A DNA stretch of 29,064 bases from NCBI RefSeq assembly GCF_047785965.1, contig NZ_JBLOBF010000013.1, forward strand, positions 1 to 29,064, given 5' to 3'. Source of the DNA: Caldisericum exile_A. Lineage in GTDB: Bacteria > Caldisericota > Caldisericia > Caldisericales > Caldisericaceae. Under the pieces are notes generated by a model. The model saw only the letters and a program-made list of their open reading frames with translations. It was not told the DNA's origin and ran no database searches. How positions within the stretch are numbered: position 1 is the first letter of the stretch; each line of letters opens with the position of its first letter. Below are positions 17,204 through 26,165 of this stretch, in pieces. The translations under genes and the position numbers were made by a program.

Positions 17204-17717
17204 ATCTATTTCTAAACCAAAGTAACCCTAAAATAGTTTTTCCATCTATAATCTTTCCACTATCAAGTAGCTTCAAGGCCTCGTTTTTTTCAATAAAGGT
17301 AATACTCACATCTTCACCTAAATCTAAATTCTTTTTGCCTTGTTCAAAATCATCTGCATAAAACATATAGAGTTTTTCATCTACAAATCCAGGAGATGGG
17401 TAAAATTCATAAACAAAACTCAAATTTTTTGGTATAAAACCTGTTTCTTCTTCTAATTCTCTTCTTGCACAATCAAACGGAGTTTCCCCTTCCTCAATCC
17501 GTCCAGCGGGAAACTCCAAAATAAAATCTTCAAGTGTAGGTCTAAATTGCTTAACAAATATAAACTTCCCCTCATAAAAAGGTACTATAAAAGAAGCATT
17601 ACCGCCATACGTAACAACCTCACGCAACCATATACTTCCATCTCTATTTTTGACTTCCTTAAGAATTATTGAAAGGAGCCTTCCTTTAAAAGCAACTTCT
17701 TTTCTTACAACTTGCAC
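17196..17717 (-). CDS. NUDIX hydrolase, ADP-ribose pyrophosphatase type
   Basis: The 173-residue product has a perfect Nudix box: Gly72, Glu78, Arg86-Glu87, Glu90-Glu91 and Gly93 in AGRIEEGETPFDCARRELEEETG. The downstream SPGFVDEKLYMF segment is typical of ADP-ribose and ADP-sugar pyrophosphatases. It would hydrolyse ADP-ribose (or a related nucleotide sugar) to AMP and a sugar phosphate in the cytosol. The start codon is GTG at 17717, 4 bp after the ATPase subunit D stop. The only Shine-Dalgarno candidate (GAGG) is rather far upstream, so expression may depend on coupling to the ATPase genes. The physiological substrate is not determined by sequence. Confidence 0.92.
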   Translation of the reverse strand: MQVVRKEVAFKGRLLSIILKEVKNRDGSIWLREVVTYGGNASFIVPFYEGKFIFVKQFRPTLEDFILEFPAGRIEEGETPFDCARRELEEETGFIPKNLSFVYEFYPSPGFVDEKLYMFYADDFEQGKKNLDLGEDVSITFIEKNEALKLLDSGKIIDGKTILGLLWFRNRFG

Positions 17718-17721
17718 TTTT

Positions 17722-18342
17722 TTAATGTCCTCTTATAATATCCTTAATCTTCAAAAGCCTTGCTATATTTTCTCGATCCATCTCCTCCAATTTTCCTTCA
17801 ATATATTTGATCGTTTCTTCAAGATTAGGGATCATTACATATTCAAGGGCATTTACTCTTCTTCTGACTTTTGCAACTTCAAGAGCAATTGAATAAAGTT
17901 CTTGTTCAAGAGAGGCAAGCTCTATAATTCGTTCAATAAGCTTGAGAATTTCAAGAAAAGTATAATCAAGCATTACAGGTGTCAAGGAATATGGATAGGC
18001 AATAGGTGAACCGCTCATTTTAACGCTAAACGTAGGATACTTGACATTCATAACATTTACAAGCTTATAAGAAAGTTCAGTACTAAAATTGCCCCCCTCT
18101 AAAAGGGAATCAAGCATATCTTCCTCTATATCTTGAGTAGAAATTTGGAACTTCTTCAAAGCCAAAACAAATTTTTCATCAAAATCCTTTCTCAGTTCAA
18201 TATATCTCTTTGAAACATCAAGAAAATTCTTCATCAAACCTTCAAGTTTGTCTTTTAAAAGCTTATGTCCTCTCTTTGCAAGGATGAGTCTCTCCTTTAA
18301 ACGGAGAAGTTCCATCCTTGTAGGATTTACATTAAGAAGCAT
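17722..18342 (-). CDS. atpD: A/V-type ATPase central stalk subunit D
   Basis: Subunit D is the long coiled-coil shaft that rotates inside the A3B3 head. The 206-residue product starts with the family signature NVNPTRMELLRLKERLILAKRGHKLLKDK and is predicted to form two long helices, with a hydrophobic middle segment around YPYSLTPVMLDYTFLEILK and a C-terminal helix with RRRVNALEYVMIPNLEETI. It overlaps subunit B by 11 bp and is the last ATPase gene. The name follows A/V-type nomenclature (ntpD, vatD) and is not the F-type beta subunit also called AtpD. Confidence 0.95.
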   Translation of the reverse strand: MLLNVNPTRMELLRLKERLILAKRGHKLLKDKLEGLMKNFLDVSKRYIELRKDFDEKFVLALKKFQISTQDIEEDMLDSLLEGGNFSTELSYKLVNVMNVKYPTFSVKMSGSPIAYPYSLTPVMLDYTFLEILKLIERIIELASLEQELYSIALEVAKVRRRVNALEYVMIPNLEETIKYIEGKLEEMDRENIARLLKIKDIIRGH

Positions 18343-19735
18343 TGCTTTCTACCTCTTTTTTAAGATACTTTGAAAGATATTTTTCAATGAACTGTGGCTT
18401 TACTCTCTTAAGCTCTTCAACTGGAAGCATTGAGAGAAGTTTCCAACCTATTTCAAGCGTTTCTTCTATTGACCTATTTTCATATTCACCCTGTTTTACA
18501 AAATTTCTTTCAAACTCATCTGCAAATTTTACATGCAGTAAGTCTACAGGCGTTAATGCACTTTCACCTAAAACTGTTAAAAGCTCACGGGCCTCTCTTC
18601 CTCTTGCATAACTTGCAAAGAGTTGGTTCATTATGCTTGCATGATCTTCTCTTGTTTTTTCTGGACCAATTCCCTTATCCTTTAACCTCGACAAACTTGG
18701 CAATACGTCAATTGGAGGATAAATACCTTGCTGATATAGGCTTCTACTTAAGAAGATCTGTCCCTCGGTAATATAACCGGTTAAATCGGGAATCGGGTGA
18801 GTTTTGTCATCTTCTGGCATTGTTAATACAGGAATCTGAGTTATAGATCCTTTTTTACCTTTGATTCTTCCTGCTCTCTCATAAATTGTGGCAAGGTCGG
18901 TATACATATACCCAGGGTATCCTCTTCGCCCCGGAACCTCTTTTCTTGCCGCAGAGATTTCACGAAGTGCCTCACAATAGTTTGTCATGTCAGTCATAAT
19001 AACAAGAACGTGCATTCCGAGTTCAAATGCAAGGTATTCAGCAGCCGTAAGACCAAATCTTGGAGTTGCAATTCTTTCAATAACAGGGTCATTTCCCAAA
19101 TTTATAAACATAACTGATCGCTCTAATGCACCAGATTCTCTAAAGCTATTGATAAAGAAGTTTGCCTCTTCAAAGGTAATACCCATTGCAACAAAAACAA
19201 CTGCAAATTTCTCTTCTTTTCCTAAAACCTTTGCCTGTCTTGCAATTTGAGCTGCAAGTTGAGCATGAGGTAATCCAGAACCGGAAAATATAGGCAATTT
19301 TTGTCCTCTTACAAGCGTATTTAGACCATCAATTGCTGAAACTCCTGTTTGTATAAACTCAGATGGATAATCTCTTGCGTATGGATTAATAGGGCTCCCA
19401 TTTATATCAAGCTTCTTATCTGGAATTAGTGGCGGTGCTCCATCAATAGGTTTACCTGATCCATCAAATATTCTTCCCAAAATATCAGGGGAAACACCCA
19501 ACTCAACGCCATGACCTAAAAATTTAACCTTTACCTCACCAAGACTTAAACCAGATGTTCCTTCAAAAACCTGAATTAGGGCCATATTTCCATTAACTTC
19601 GAGAACTTGACCTCTCTTAATTGAGCCATCAGCCGTTTTAATTTCTACAATCTCGTTATAGGTAGCTTTTTCAACATTATCAACTATAAGCAAAGGTCCT
19701 GCTATCTCTTTGGCGGTTGTATATTCCTTAGGCAT
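18332..19735 (-). CDS. atpB: A/V-type ATPase regulatory subunit B
   Basis: Subunit B is the non-catalytic partner in the A3B3 hexamer. The product from ATG 19735 (MPKEYTTAKEIAG) is 467 residues. It retains the RecA-like fold but has FSGSGLPHAQLAAQIARQ where catalytic subunits carry the Lys-containing P-loop, as expected for B. Also visible are FINLGNDPVIERIATPR, MTDMTNYCEALREI, PGRRGYPGYMYTDLATIYERAG and the C-terminal helical domain. The ATG at 19735 is preferred over the GTG at 19747 because GAGGTG lies 4 nt before it. This start overlaps the end of subunit A by 8 bp. Confidence 0.97.
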   Translation of the reverse strand: MPKEYTTAKEIAGPLLIVDNVEKATYNEIVEIKTADGSIKRGQVLEVNGNMALIQVFEGTSGLSLGEVKVKFLGHGVELGVSPDILGRIFDGSGKPIDGAPPLIPDKKLDINGSPINPYARDYPSEFIQTGVSAIDGLNTLVRGQKLPIFSGSGLPHAQLAAQIARQAKVLGKEEKFAVVFVAMGITFEEANFFINSFRESGALERSVMFINLGNDPVIERIATPRFGLTAAEYLAFELGMHVLVIMTDMTNYCEALREISAARKEVPGRRGYPGYMYTDLATIYERAGRIKGKKGSITQIPVLTMPEDDKTHPIPDLTGYITEGQIFLSRSLYQQGIYPPIDVLPSLSRLKDKGIGPEKTREDHASIMNQLFASYARGREARELLTVLGESALTPVDLLHVKFADEFERNFVKQGEYENRSIEETLEIGWKLLSMLPVEELKRVKPQFIEKYLSKYLKKEVESNAS

Positions 19736-21503
19736 ATTGCACCTCACCTAAAAGTGAATCAAATGACTGCTTTATTTTTTCTTCAATTTCATCAAACTTT
19801 TCTAAATTCTTCTCAGAAATAAATTTTGCTCTTGATATATCAATTCTTACAGGAAGAGATACAATTTTCTCTAATTCAATACCTTTTTTCAAAGCCTCTT
19901 CTGCAAAATTTGCAAAAGTAAAAATCAACTTTATCATCTTGTATTGTTTCTTTAAAGACGTATATGTATCTTCAGGATCAAAAGCATCCTGCTGCAAAAA
20001 ATCTTCTCTTATAGAACGAGCAATTTCAAGGGTAAGCCTATCATGAGAAGAAAGAGCATCTATACCAACAAGTCTAACCATTTCCTGAAGTTCTGCTTCT
20101 TTTCTTAAAATAGAAAGTGCTCTTGCCCTATATTCATTCCAACCAACACCTGCATTCTTATCATAAAACGACTTCAGTTGATCTGCATACATTGAATAGC
20201 TTCTTAACCAGTGAATTGCAGGGAAGTGCCTTGCATACGCCAGCGTTGCATCAAGCGACCAGAAGACTCTTACTGTTCTTAAAGTTGCCTGTACTACAGG
20301 GTCAGAAAGATCTCCTCCCGGAGGAGAAACTGCACCAATAACACTCAAACTTGAAACTACATCTTCTTTACCAAGCACATATACCTTCCCAGCTCTTTCG
20401 TAAAAAGACGAGATCCTTGATGCAAGATATGCTGGATATCCTTCCTCTCCCGGCATTTCTTCAAGTCTTCCTGACATTTCTCGCATTGCCTCAGCCCAAC
20501 GTGAGGTTGAATCCGCCATAAGAGCAACATTATAACCCATATCCCTATAATATTCGGCTATAGTTATTCCTGTAAAAACTGATGCTTCTCTTGCTGCAAC
20601 TGGCATATTTGATGTATTAGCAACAAGAACTGTCCTTTCCATAAGCGGTCTTCCTGATTTTGGATCTCTGAGTTCAGGAAATTCAATAAGGACATCCGTC
20701 ATTTCGTTTCCTCTCTCGCCGCATCCAATAAACACAATTACATCAGCATCAGCCCATTTTGACAATTGGTGCTGCACAACAGTCTTACCACTTCCAAATG
20801 GTCCTGGAACGCAAGCAGTACCACCTTTTGCAATTGGGAAGAACATATCAATGGTTCTCTGACCTGTTACAAGAGGTTCATCGGGTGGAACACGCATTTT
20901 TACAGGTCTTGCAAGCCTAACAGGCCATTTATGGTACATTTTTAATTCAATATTTTTCTCACCATCTTCAAGGATTGCAATAACTGTCTCTACATTGTAG
21001 TCGCCTTCTTTTACAATTTTTAATACTTTTCCTTTAACATTTGGCGGAACAAGTATTTTATGTTTAATCAAAGGAGTTTCTTGAACCTCTCCTAAAACAT
21101 CATTTGAAGATACTTCCATTCCTACTTTTACAGTTGGCACAAAATGCCACAGCTTTTCTCTATTGAGTGGTGCTGCAAAAATTCCTCTTTGAACAAACTC
21201 TCCAAACCTTGCCATAAGCTCATCAAGTGGTCTCTGCACGCCATCATATATAGATCCAATAAGTCCCGGTCCAAGCTCAACACTCAGGGGCATTCCGGTA
21301 AAAAAGACAGGTTCATTTGGGCCAATTCCAGAAGTATCTTCATAAACTTGAATTGAGGACATATCTCCTCTAACTTCGATTATTTCGCCAAAGAGCCTCT
21401 TTTCTCCAACATATACCATCTCGTACATTTTTGCATTAGGTATACCTTTTGCAACCACAAGAGGCCCTGCTACTTTTACAATCTTACCTACTCTTTCCTC
21501 CAT
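19728..21503 (-). CDS. atpA: A/V-type ATPase catalytic subunit A
   Basis: Subunit A hydrolyses ATP in the peripheral head (or synthesises it in reverse). The 591-residue product has the N-terminal barrel (VGKIVKVAGPLVVAKGI), the A-specific non-homologous insert around residues 110-190, the P-loop GPFGSGKT (234-241, Lys240), the GERGNEMTDVL segment containing the catalytic Glu, and MADSTSRWAEAMREMSGRLEEMPGEEGYPAYL. Length and motifs are normal for the family. It is 2 bp after subunit F with a GGAGG Shine-Dalgarno formed by the last subunit F codons. Confidence 0.98.
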   Translation of the reverse strand: MEERVGKIVKVAGPLVVAKGIPNAKMYEMVYVGEKRLFGEIIEVRGDMSSIQVYEDTSGIGPNEPVFFTGMPLSVELGPGLIGSIYDGVQRPLDELMARFGEFVQRGIFAAPLNREKLWHFVPTVKVGMEVSSNDVLGEVQETPLIKHKILVPPNVKGKVLKIVKEGDYNVETVIAILEDGEKNIELKMYHKWPVRLARPVKMRVPPDEPLVTGQRTIDMFFPIAKGGTACVPGPFGSGKTVVQHQLSKWADADVIVFIGCGERGNEMTDVLIEFPELRDPKSGRPLMERTVLVANTSNMPVAAREASVFTGITIAEYYRDMGYNVALMADSTSRWAEAMREMSGRLEEMPGEEGYPAYLASRISSFYERAGKVYVLGKEDVVSSLSVIGAVSPPGGDLSDPVVQATLRTVRVFWSLDATLAYARHFPAIHWLRSYSMYADQLKSFYDKNAGVGWNEYRARALSILRKEAELQEMVRLVGIDALSSHDRLTLEIARSIREDFLQQDAFDPEDTYTSLKKQYKMIKLIFTFANFAEEALKKGIELEKIVSLPVRIDISRAKFISEKNLEKFDEIEEKIKQSFDSLLGEVQYA

Positions 21504-21505
21504 AT

Positions 21506-21832
21506 CTATTTTCCTCCACTGGTTTTTCCTAAAATATTAATACCAATAGCCTTCTCTACAACCTCTCCTATCATTTTGACTGTTTCGCCACTCGACTCAA
21601 TAGTAGGAAGCATCATAATAGCAGGTAAAGGTGATGTCTTCTTTGCGATAAAATTTTTAACTGCCGAAGCATAGCTTTCTTCTGTAAGTATTATACCGTA
21701 TGAATTAGTTTTAGTAATTTCTTTAAGCTTTGAAATAAACTCAACATTGTTACCCACAACAAACATTTCAATTCCAAAACTCTTTAAAAGTATCCCTAAT
21801 CTTTTGCTTCCAACAAAAGCGATCCTATTCAT
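21506..21832 (-). CDS. atpF: A/V-type ATPase subunit F
   Basis: Subunit F binds the central shaft D and modulates activity. The 108-residue product from ATG 21832 has the small Rossmann-like pattern of the family (MNRIAFVGSKRLGILLKSFGIE, then GIILTEESYA and PAIMMLPTIESSG). An upstream TTG at 21838 is possible, but a GGAG lies 7 nt before the ATG, so ATG is chosen. The start overlaps subunit C by 8 bp. The identification rests on fold pattern, size and position between C and A. Confidence 0.92.
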   Translation of the reverse strand: MNRIAFVGSKRLGILLKSFGIEMFVVGNNVEFISKLKEITKTNSYGIILTEESYASAVKNFIAKKTSPLPAIMMLPTIESSGETVKMIGEVVEKAIGINILGKTSGGK

Positions 21833-22769
21833 AAGCAAACTCCAATTCTGGAATCTCTGTAGGGCTTACCCCATGATATAGGGCATAGGCAAGCTTTTGC
21901 AACAAGCTTGCCTCATAATCCAACCTCAAAAGGTACACAAAAATAGGCTCAATTCCTTCGTTAAAATATTTTCCTTTATCAAAAAATCTCCTCAATGTAT
22001 CAATTTCAAGAGTTTCGTATGTTTCATCAAGCTCTTTCTCTGAATAAAAGGCCCTCGAATAGTTTAGGAAATGTGACAACTCTTCGAAATTTCTAACCTT
22101 AGTTAGGATATCTCTCTTTTCAAGTCGAGCATAAAGGTATTCCACCAACTTATTAAAATCATTTTCGTTGATGAAATTATTCTTCACGAAATTATAATTT
22201 CGCATAAGTATTGTAAGAACAGTATTGTTTATAAATTCAGAGTAAAATTCAACAATAAAATCACTATTAGTTTTCTTTGCATTTTCCCAAATAAAATTAA
22301 GATAATACACATCAATCACTAAAGGCCTAATATAAGATGGAAGTCCAGCCTTAAGCTCTTCAAAACATTTACATAGTTCTAGTGGAACTTTACAGGGACT
22401 CTTTAATAATAAATCAGTAAATCCATTGTTAAAAGCTACATCTCCTAAGGCAATCTTCTTTAATAAAAGAAAATACTCTTTTGACTTAAAAAATACATCA
22501 ATAAAATCTTTTAGATCGAACTTAGAAATTTCATTAAATTCGGATTTTTTTCGATTTTCAATTGCCTTCTTTACTGACTCAAAATCAACATCTTCAAGGA
22601 AATTCTTATAAGGATAATTCTGTAAAACTTCAACAAACCCTTTAAAGTCCTTTTTTACAAGCTCCTTAAAAACACTATCACCCATAAGATAAGTCTCAAG
22701 TACCTTTACTCTACCGCAAAGGAAATCATATTGACTTTTAGATTCTATCTTGAATGAAAAGTTCACCAT
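21825..22769 (-). CDS. atpC: A/V-type ATPase subunit C (rotor cap, d-type)
   Basis: This funnel-shaped all-helical subunit links the D/F shaft to the membrane rotor ring. The 314-residue protein is divergent but has the expected length, repeated helical pattern and conserved ends: GRVKVLETYLMG near the start, LRRFFDKGKYFNEGIEPIFVYLLR near the C-terminus, and an acidic tail. It starts in a TAATG overlap with subunit E, with an AAAGGAGAT Shine-Dalgarno inside the subunit E gene. Position in the canonical E-C-F-A-B-D order makes the call secure. Confidence 0.92.
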   Translation of the reverse strand: MVNFSFKIESKSQYDFLCGRVKVLETYLMGDSVFKELVKKDFKGFVEVLQNYPYKNFLEDVDFESVKKAIENRKKSEFNEISKFDLKDFIDVFFKSKEYFLLLKKIALGDVAFNNGFTDLLLKSPCKVPLELCKCFEELKAGLPSYIRPLVIDVYYLNFIWENAKKTNSDFIVEFYSEFINNTVLTILMRNYNFVKNNFINENDFNKLVEYLYARLEKRDILTKVRNFEELSHFLNYSRAFYSEKELDETYETLEIDTLRRFFDKGKYFNEGIEPIFVYLLRLDYEASLLQKLAYALYHGVSPTEIPELEFAYE

Positions 22770-23347
22770 TATCCGAAAATCTCCTTTGCAATTTCAATCT
22801 CTTTTTCTTCTCTAAACGAATCAACTAATTCGTCAATAGAATCATCGATTTCGAAATTTGGCGATTTAATTATCAAGCCACCTTTGATATTTATAGGAGA
22901 TTCCTCGATTTTTACGTCGTTTAATTTCAAATCCTGGTAGATAAGTTTCTCAAAGTCCTTACCAAATTTTTTCAAATCATCTCCATTTAGATACACAGTG
23001 GAGCCATCAACTACATCTCTCTTTAGAAGAGTTATTAACATTTTCTTATAAGATTTCTCATCTTTCATCATCATTGATTTTAAATGCTCAAAAAATTCAT
23101 CGAGAATTTCCTTCTTTTTTAAAAGTTTTTTCTTTTCTATTTTCGAAATTTCAATAACTTTAGCACGGTCAAATTCTTCATCAATTTCCCTTTTCAATCT
23201 TTCGAGTCTTGCTTGATATTCTTCATCAAGTTGTTTTTTAAATTTGGAAAATTCTTCTTCTAAATCTCTTTTAGCGGTCTCAATCATCTCTTCCGCTTTC
23301 TTTTTTGCAGAATTGATGATGAGATCTTTAATTTTTTCTATTCCCAT
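22769..23347 (-). CDS. atpE: A/V-type ATPase peripheral stalk subunit E
   Basis: Subunit E pairs with G to form the peripheral stalks that hold the head against rotation. The protein of about 192 residues has an N-terminal half that is almost pure charged coiled coil (KKKAEEMIETAKRDLEEEF) and a globular C-terminal domain ending near the ring-binding region (SPNFEIDDSIDELVDSF). Two starts are possible: TTG at 23353, which directly follows the subunit K stop, or ATG at 23347 (MGIEKIKDLI). Neither has a clear Shine-Dalgarno, so coupling to K is likely. I list ATG. Confidence 0.92.
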   Translation of the reverse strand: MGIEKIKDLIINSAKKKAEEMIETAKRDLEEEFSKFKKQLDEEYQARLERLKREIDEEFDRAKVIEISKIEKKKLLKKKEILDEFFEHLKSMMMKDEKSYKKMLITLLKRDVVDGSTVYLNGDDLKKFGKDFEKLIYQDLKLNDVKIEESPINIKGGLIIKSPNFEIDDSIDELVDSFREEKEIEIAKEIFG

Positions 23348-23353
23348 GTCCAA

Positions 23354-23839
23354 TTAAAAGACTGCTTTTGAAATCCAAAGAGAGAGCAAAACGCCTGAAA
23401 GAAGTCCAAGAATAGCATAGGTTTCAACAAGTGCTGGGAGAAGGATAGCACGCCCGCTTTCTTCTGGTCTCTTCGCAGTCAAATCTAAAGCACTTAATGC
23501 AGAACGTGCCTGATCAAGTGCAGTCTTAAATTCTACAAGCCCAATAGAAATCCCAACAAAAAGTGCCACAATGCCTTGGGAAAGACTTGCCTTGGGAGTA
23601 CCTGCAACAAACCCAAAGAATTGAAGCATCAAAAACATTACAACAAGCGAATAGAATCCCTGTGTTCCTGGAAGCGCCATAATAACAAGTGTTTTACCGA
23701 AGAGTTCTGGTTTTTCAGAAAGAATTCCACCTGCATGAGAAGTAGTCCTTGTAATACCAATACCAGATCCTATTGCTCCCATTACAGCTACACAAGCAGC
23801 GCCAATTGCAACTAACATTGGTCCATTAAATACACTCAT
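23354..23839 (-). CDS. atpK: A/V-type ATPase rotor ring subunit K, sodium-type ion site
   Basis: Subunit K is the membrane rotor subunit that carries the ion. The 161-residue product is a duplicated hairpin (four membrane helices), as in Enterococcus hirae NtpK. The first hairpin lacks a carboxylate and has LPGTQGFY (Leu56, Thr59, Gln60, Tyr63). The second carries Gln110 and the essential Glu139 (LVETYAIL). These match the sodium ligands reported for NtpK (Leu61, Thr64, Gln65, Gln110, Glu139), which supports Na+ rather than H+ transport; that step is inference. The ATG has a strong GGAGGT Shine-Dalgarno. Strong translation initiation fits a ring subunit needed in many copies. Confidence 0.96.
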   Translation of the reverse strand: MSVFNGPMLVAIGAACVAVMGAIGSGIGITRTTSHAGGILSEKPELFGKTLVIMALPGTQGFYSLVVMFLMLQFFGFVAGTPKASLSQGIVALFVGISIGLVEFKTALDQARSALSALDLTAKRPEESGRAILLPALVETYAILGLLSGVLLSLWISKAVF

Positions 23840-23852
23840 TTCACCTAACCTC

Positions 23853-25850
23853 CTAATTTTTTTTATTTAATCTAATATTTTTAAATTCAAACCCTAAGGG
23901 CTTGAATTCATAACCACCTAAATCATAAAACCTTCCAAAAAACTCAAGGAAATTTAAACGTATTGAATGAATAAACGCACCTAATACGTTCATAAATAAA
24001 GCAAGTGCATGAAGAGAAATAAGTATTATAAATGTTACAAAAACACCAATGGGTCCGAGAATTTCTCCTATCACTCTTGCCATTAGATTGAATGAAGATG
24101 CAAGAATGCCAGAGCTTAATCCTAATGCAAACAATCTGAGATAAGAAAGAGTATCACCTAAAAATCCAGAAATCCCGTAAGAACTTCTAATACCATAGAG
24201 ATTTACAAGCGCTGCTATTGGTTTGAAGAAAGGAGTTCTAATTGACATCCACCCGCCTATTAAAATAAATGTGAGACCTAACAAAATAAGCATATTATCA
24301 ATTAATTTTAAGGTTGGGTTTGAACCTATAACTGCGATCATAACAATACCAGGCAAAAACAGTAGCCATCCCACACCATTAACAATTGCATCTAAAAAGG
24401 CTCTGTTTCTAATTTTAACTATAACACTTACAAGTACGCCAATCATTTGCGAAGTAAAACCAATTATTAAAGACAAAATCATAAATTGAACAGAGCCATC
24501 TGGAGATGTTGGATCAATAACTTGTATTTTTGACATCAGTTGGGTAAGGATGAAGTTTGGAAAATACAGAGAAAGAATGTTACCAAAAAATGAGTTTGTC
24601 ATCAATCCAACAAATATTGACATCAAACCGCCATAGAAAAGAATCATAAAAAATTTCCAAGCACCTAAATTACGCTTATACTTATTAGCAAAAGTAATTC
24701 CAAATAAGGCAGTCAAAAATCCGTATCCTACATCTCCAAGAGCAAAACCAAAGAATGTAGTAAACAAAATAGCAACAAGTATTGTAGGATCAATATTTGA
24801 GTAAGAAGGAAAACCAAACAATCTAACAAGGAATTCAAAAGGTCTAAATAAGGTTATATTCCTGAGGCTAACAGGAACGAGGTCATTTGAACTTGTTTCA
24901 AGTTCAAAAACTAAGAAATTTAACTTGGTAATATTAGAAGTTAAATAATCAAAATCAGTTTCTTTTACATATCCTTTTGCAACAAGAACTACATTGCCTT
25001 CTATAAAGGAGGATAATGATTTTTCCTTTGAAGAAAGTGAATTATAGTAATCCTCTAAAATGAGAAGTTTCCTTTTTTCCTTATATGATTCAGCCACTTT
25101 TGAACGAATTATACGCTCTTCCTCTTCAATTTGTTTTAACCTTCTTTCTATTCTTTCTACCTCTTCCTCAAAATAACCTGACAAATTTTCAGGTGGTGTA
25201 AGAATTTCGATTGAATAGTCCCCTATAAGGGCATTAACATTATCCTTTTCTTCATTTAGATAAAGCACAAAAATACTTACTCTATTTTTATCAGCTTTAA
25301 AAGTATGCAGGAATAGATTTTTTACTCTCTCATCAGAAACAAATTTATCAAAGTTTTTCTTATTTAACAAGCCAATAAAAGAGGAAGTTCTTTTAGTTCC
25401 CCTTAAAATAGAAAATTGGAATGGAAAACCAGAAAAAACCTTTAGGTTTTTCTTTTCTTCAAGAAGCTTTGTTCTTTCTAATTCAATTTCATGAAGTCTA
25501 TTTCTTAAAGAATTAAGTTCATTATAGAGTTTATCTAAATTAAATTCATTAATAACATTTTCAAATTCATCGGCGTCTACATCAAAATCCTGTGGCAAAA
25601 AGCCTTGTATTAAACCTTGCTTTTCAAGGTTTAAATCTTTATAAATCGAGAGAATCGACGAAATTTTATAAATTTCATCTTCAAAAGTCTTCTCGGGAAT
25701 TGCGGTTTTAAAATTTTCAAAATTTGAAATAATCTCTTCTGAGACGCTTTCAAGATGAAAAACATTCAAGTCAAAAAGTGCATCGAGTAATTCCTTTTTT
25801 CTTTTTACGCTCCCAAGGATAGCAATCTTCTTAACCTTCTCTATAGCCAT
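23853..25850 (-). CDS. atpI: A/V-type ATPase membrane subunit I (a-type stator)
   Basis: Subunit I is the membrane stator that provides the ion half-channels next to the K ring. The 665-residue protein has a soluble N-terminal half with coiled coil (about residues 90-130 and 220-285) that binds the peripheral stalks. Its C-terminal half has about seven or eight membrane helices, including ALGDVGYGFLTALFG and the helix SYLRLFALGLSSG. Arg572 in that helix is in the position of the essential arginine. It overlaps subunit G by 20 bp. The soluble half is divergent, as is usual for the family. Confidence 0.95.
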   Translation of the reverse strand: MAIEKVKKIAILGSVKRKKELLDALFDLNVFHLESVSEEIISNFENFKTAIPEKTFEDEIYKISSILSIYKDLNLEKQGLIQGFLPQDFDVDADEFENVINEFNLDKLYNELNSLRNRLHEIELERTKLLEEKKNLKVFSGFPFQFSILRGTKRTSSFIGLLNKKNFDKFVSDERVKNLFLHTFKADKNRVSIFVLYLNEEKDNVNALIGDYSIEILTPPENLSGYFEEEVERIERRLKQIEEEERIIRSKVAESYKEKRKLLILEDYYNSLSSKEKSLSSFIEGNVVLVAKGYVKETDFDYLTSNITKLNFLVFELETSSNDLVPVSLRNITLFRPFEFLVRLFGFPSYSNIDPTILVAILFTTFFGFALGDVGYGFLTALFGITFANKYKRNLGAWKFFMILFYGGLMSIFVGLMTNSFFGNILSLYFPNFILTQLMSKIQVIDPTSPDGSVQFMILSLIIGFTSQMIGVLVSVIVKIRNRAFLDAIVNGVGWLLFLPGIVMIAVIGSNPTLKLIDNMLILLGLTFILIGGWMSIRTPFFKPIAALVNLYGIRSSYGISGFLGDTLSYLRLFALGLSSGILASSFNLMARVIGEILGPIGVFVTFIILISLHALALFMNVLGAFIHSIRLNFLEFFGRFYDLGGYEFKPLGFEFKNIRLNKKN

Positions 25851-26163
25851 AGCTAAAAACCTCTTTTAGGTATTTATCAAAAAGTTCATTTGCTTTTGTT
25901 TTATAGGATTTTTCCAGGTTTTCAAGTTCACTTTCAAAATGTTTTTTGAATGTTTCAATTTCCTTAATGAGATTCTTTTGTTTCTCCTCTCTATAAGTTT
26001 TTGATTCGGTTTCTATTTTTCTTTCAACTTCGTTTCGAAGATCAATCATCTCTCTTTTAATTTCTTCTTTCATTTTCTGAATCTTTTCCTGGGCTTCTTT
26101 TATAATTTTTTCTCCCTCTTCTTCAAATTCTCTTACAGTGTTTAAAAGGTCTCTTTCAAGCAT
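25831..26163 (-). CDS. atpG: A/V-type ATPase peripheral stalk subunit G (AtpH-like)
   Basis: This 110-residue protein is almost entirely a charged coiled coil (EFEEEGEKIIKEAQEKIQKMKEE...) that should pair with subunit E to form the peripheral stalk. Sequence alone is low-complexity; the call rests on size, helical pattern and being the first gene of the canonical G-I-K-E-C-F-A-B-D order seen in Thermus. The ATG at 26163 follows the decarboxylase stop by 2 bp, and its Shine-Dalgarno (AAAGGAGAG) is formed by the final decarboxylase codons, tying the two genes together. Confidence 0.88.
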   Translation of the reverse strand: MLERDLLNTVREFEEEGEKIIKEAQEKIQKMKEEIKREMIDLRNEVERKIETESKTYREEKQKNLIKEIETFKKHFESELENLEKSYKTKANELFDKYLKEVFSYGYREG

Positions 26164-26165
26164 GA

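Noticed and set aside
19736..19747. GTG at 19747 as the start of ATPase subunit B
   Set aside because: The GTG itself forms part of the GAGGTG Shine-Dalgarno for ATG 19735, and the added residues (MRCN) are not family-like.
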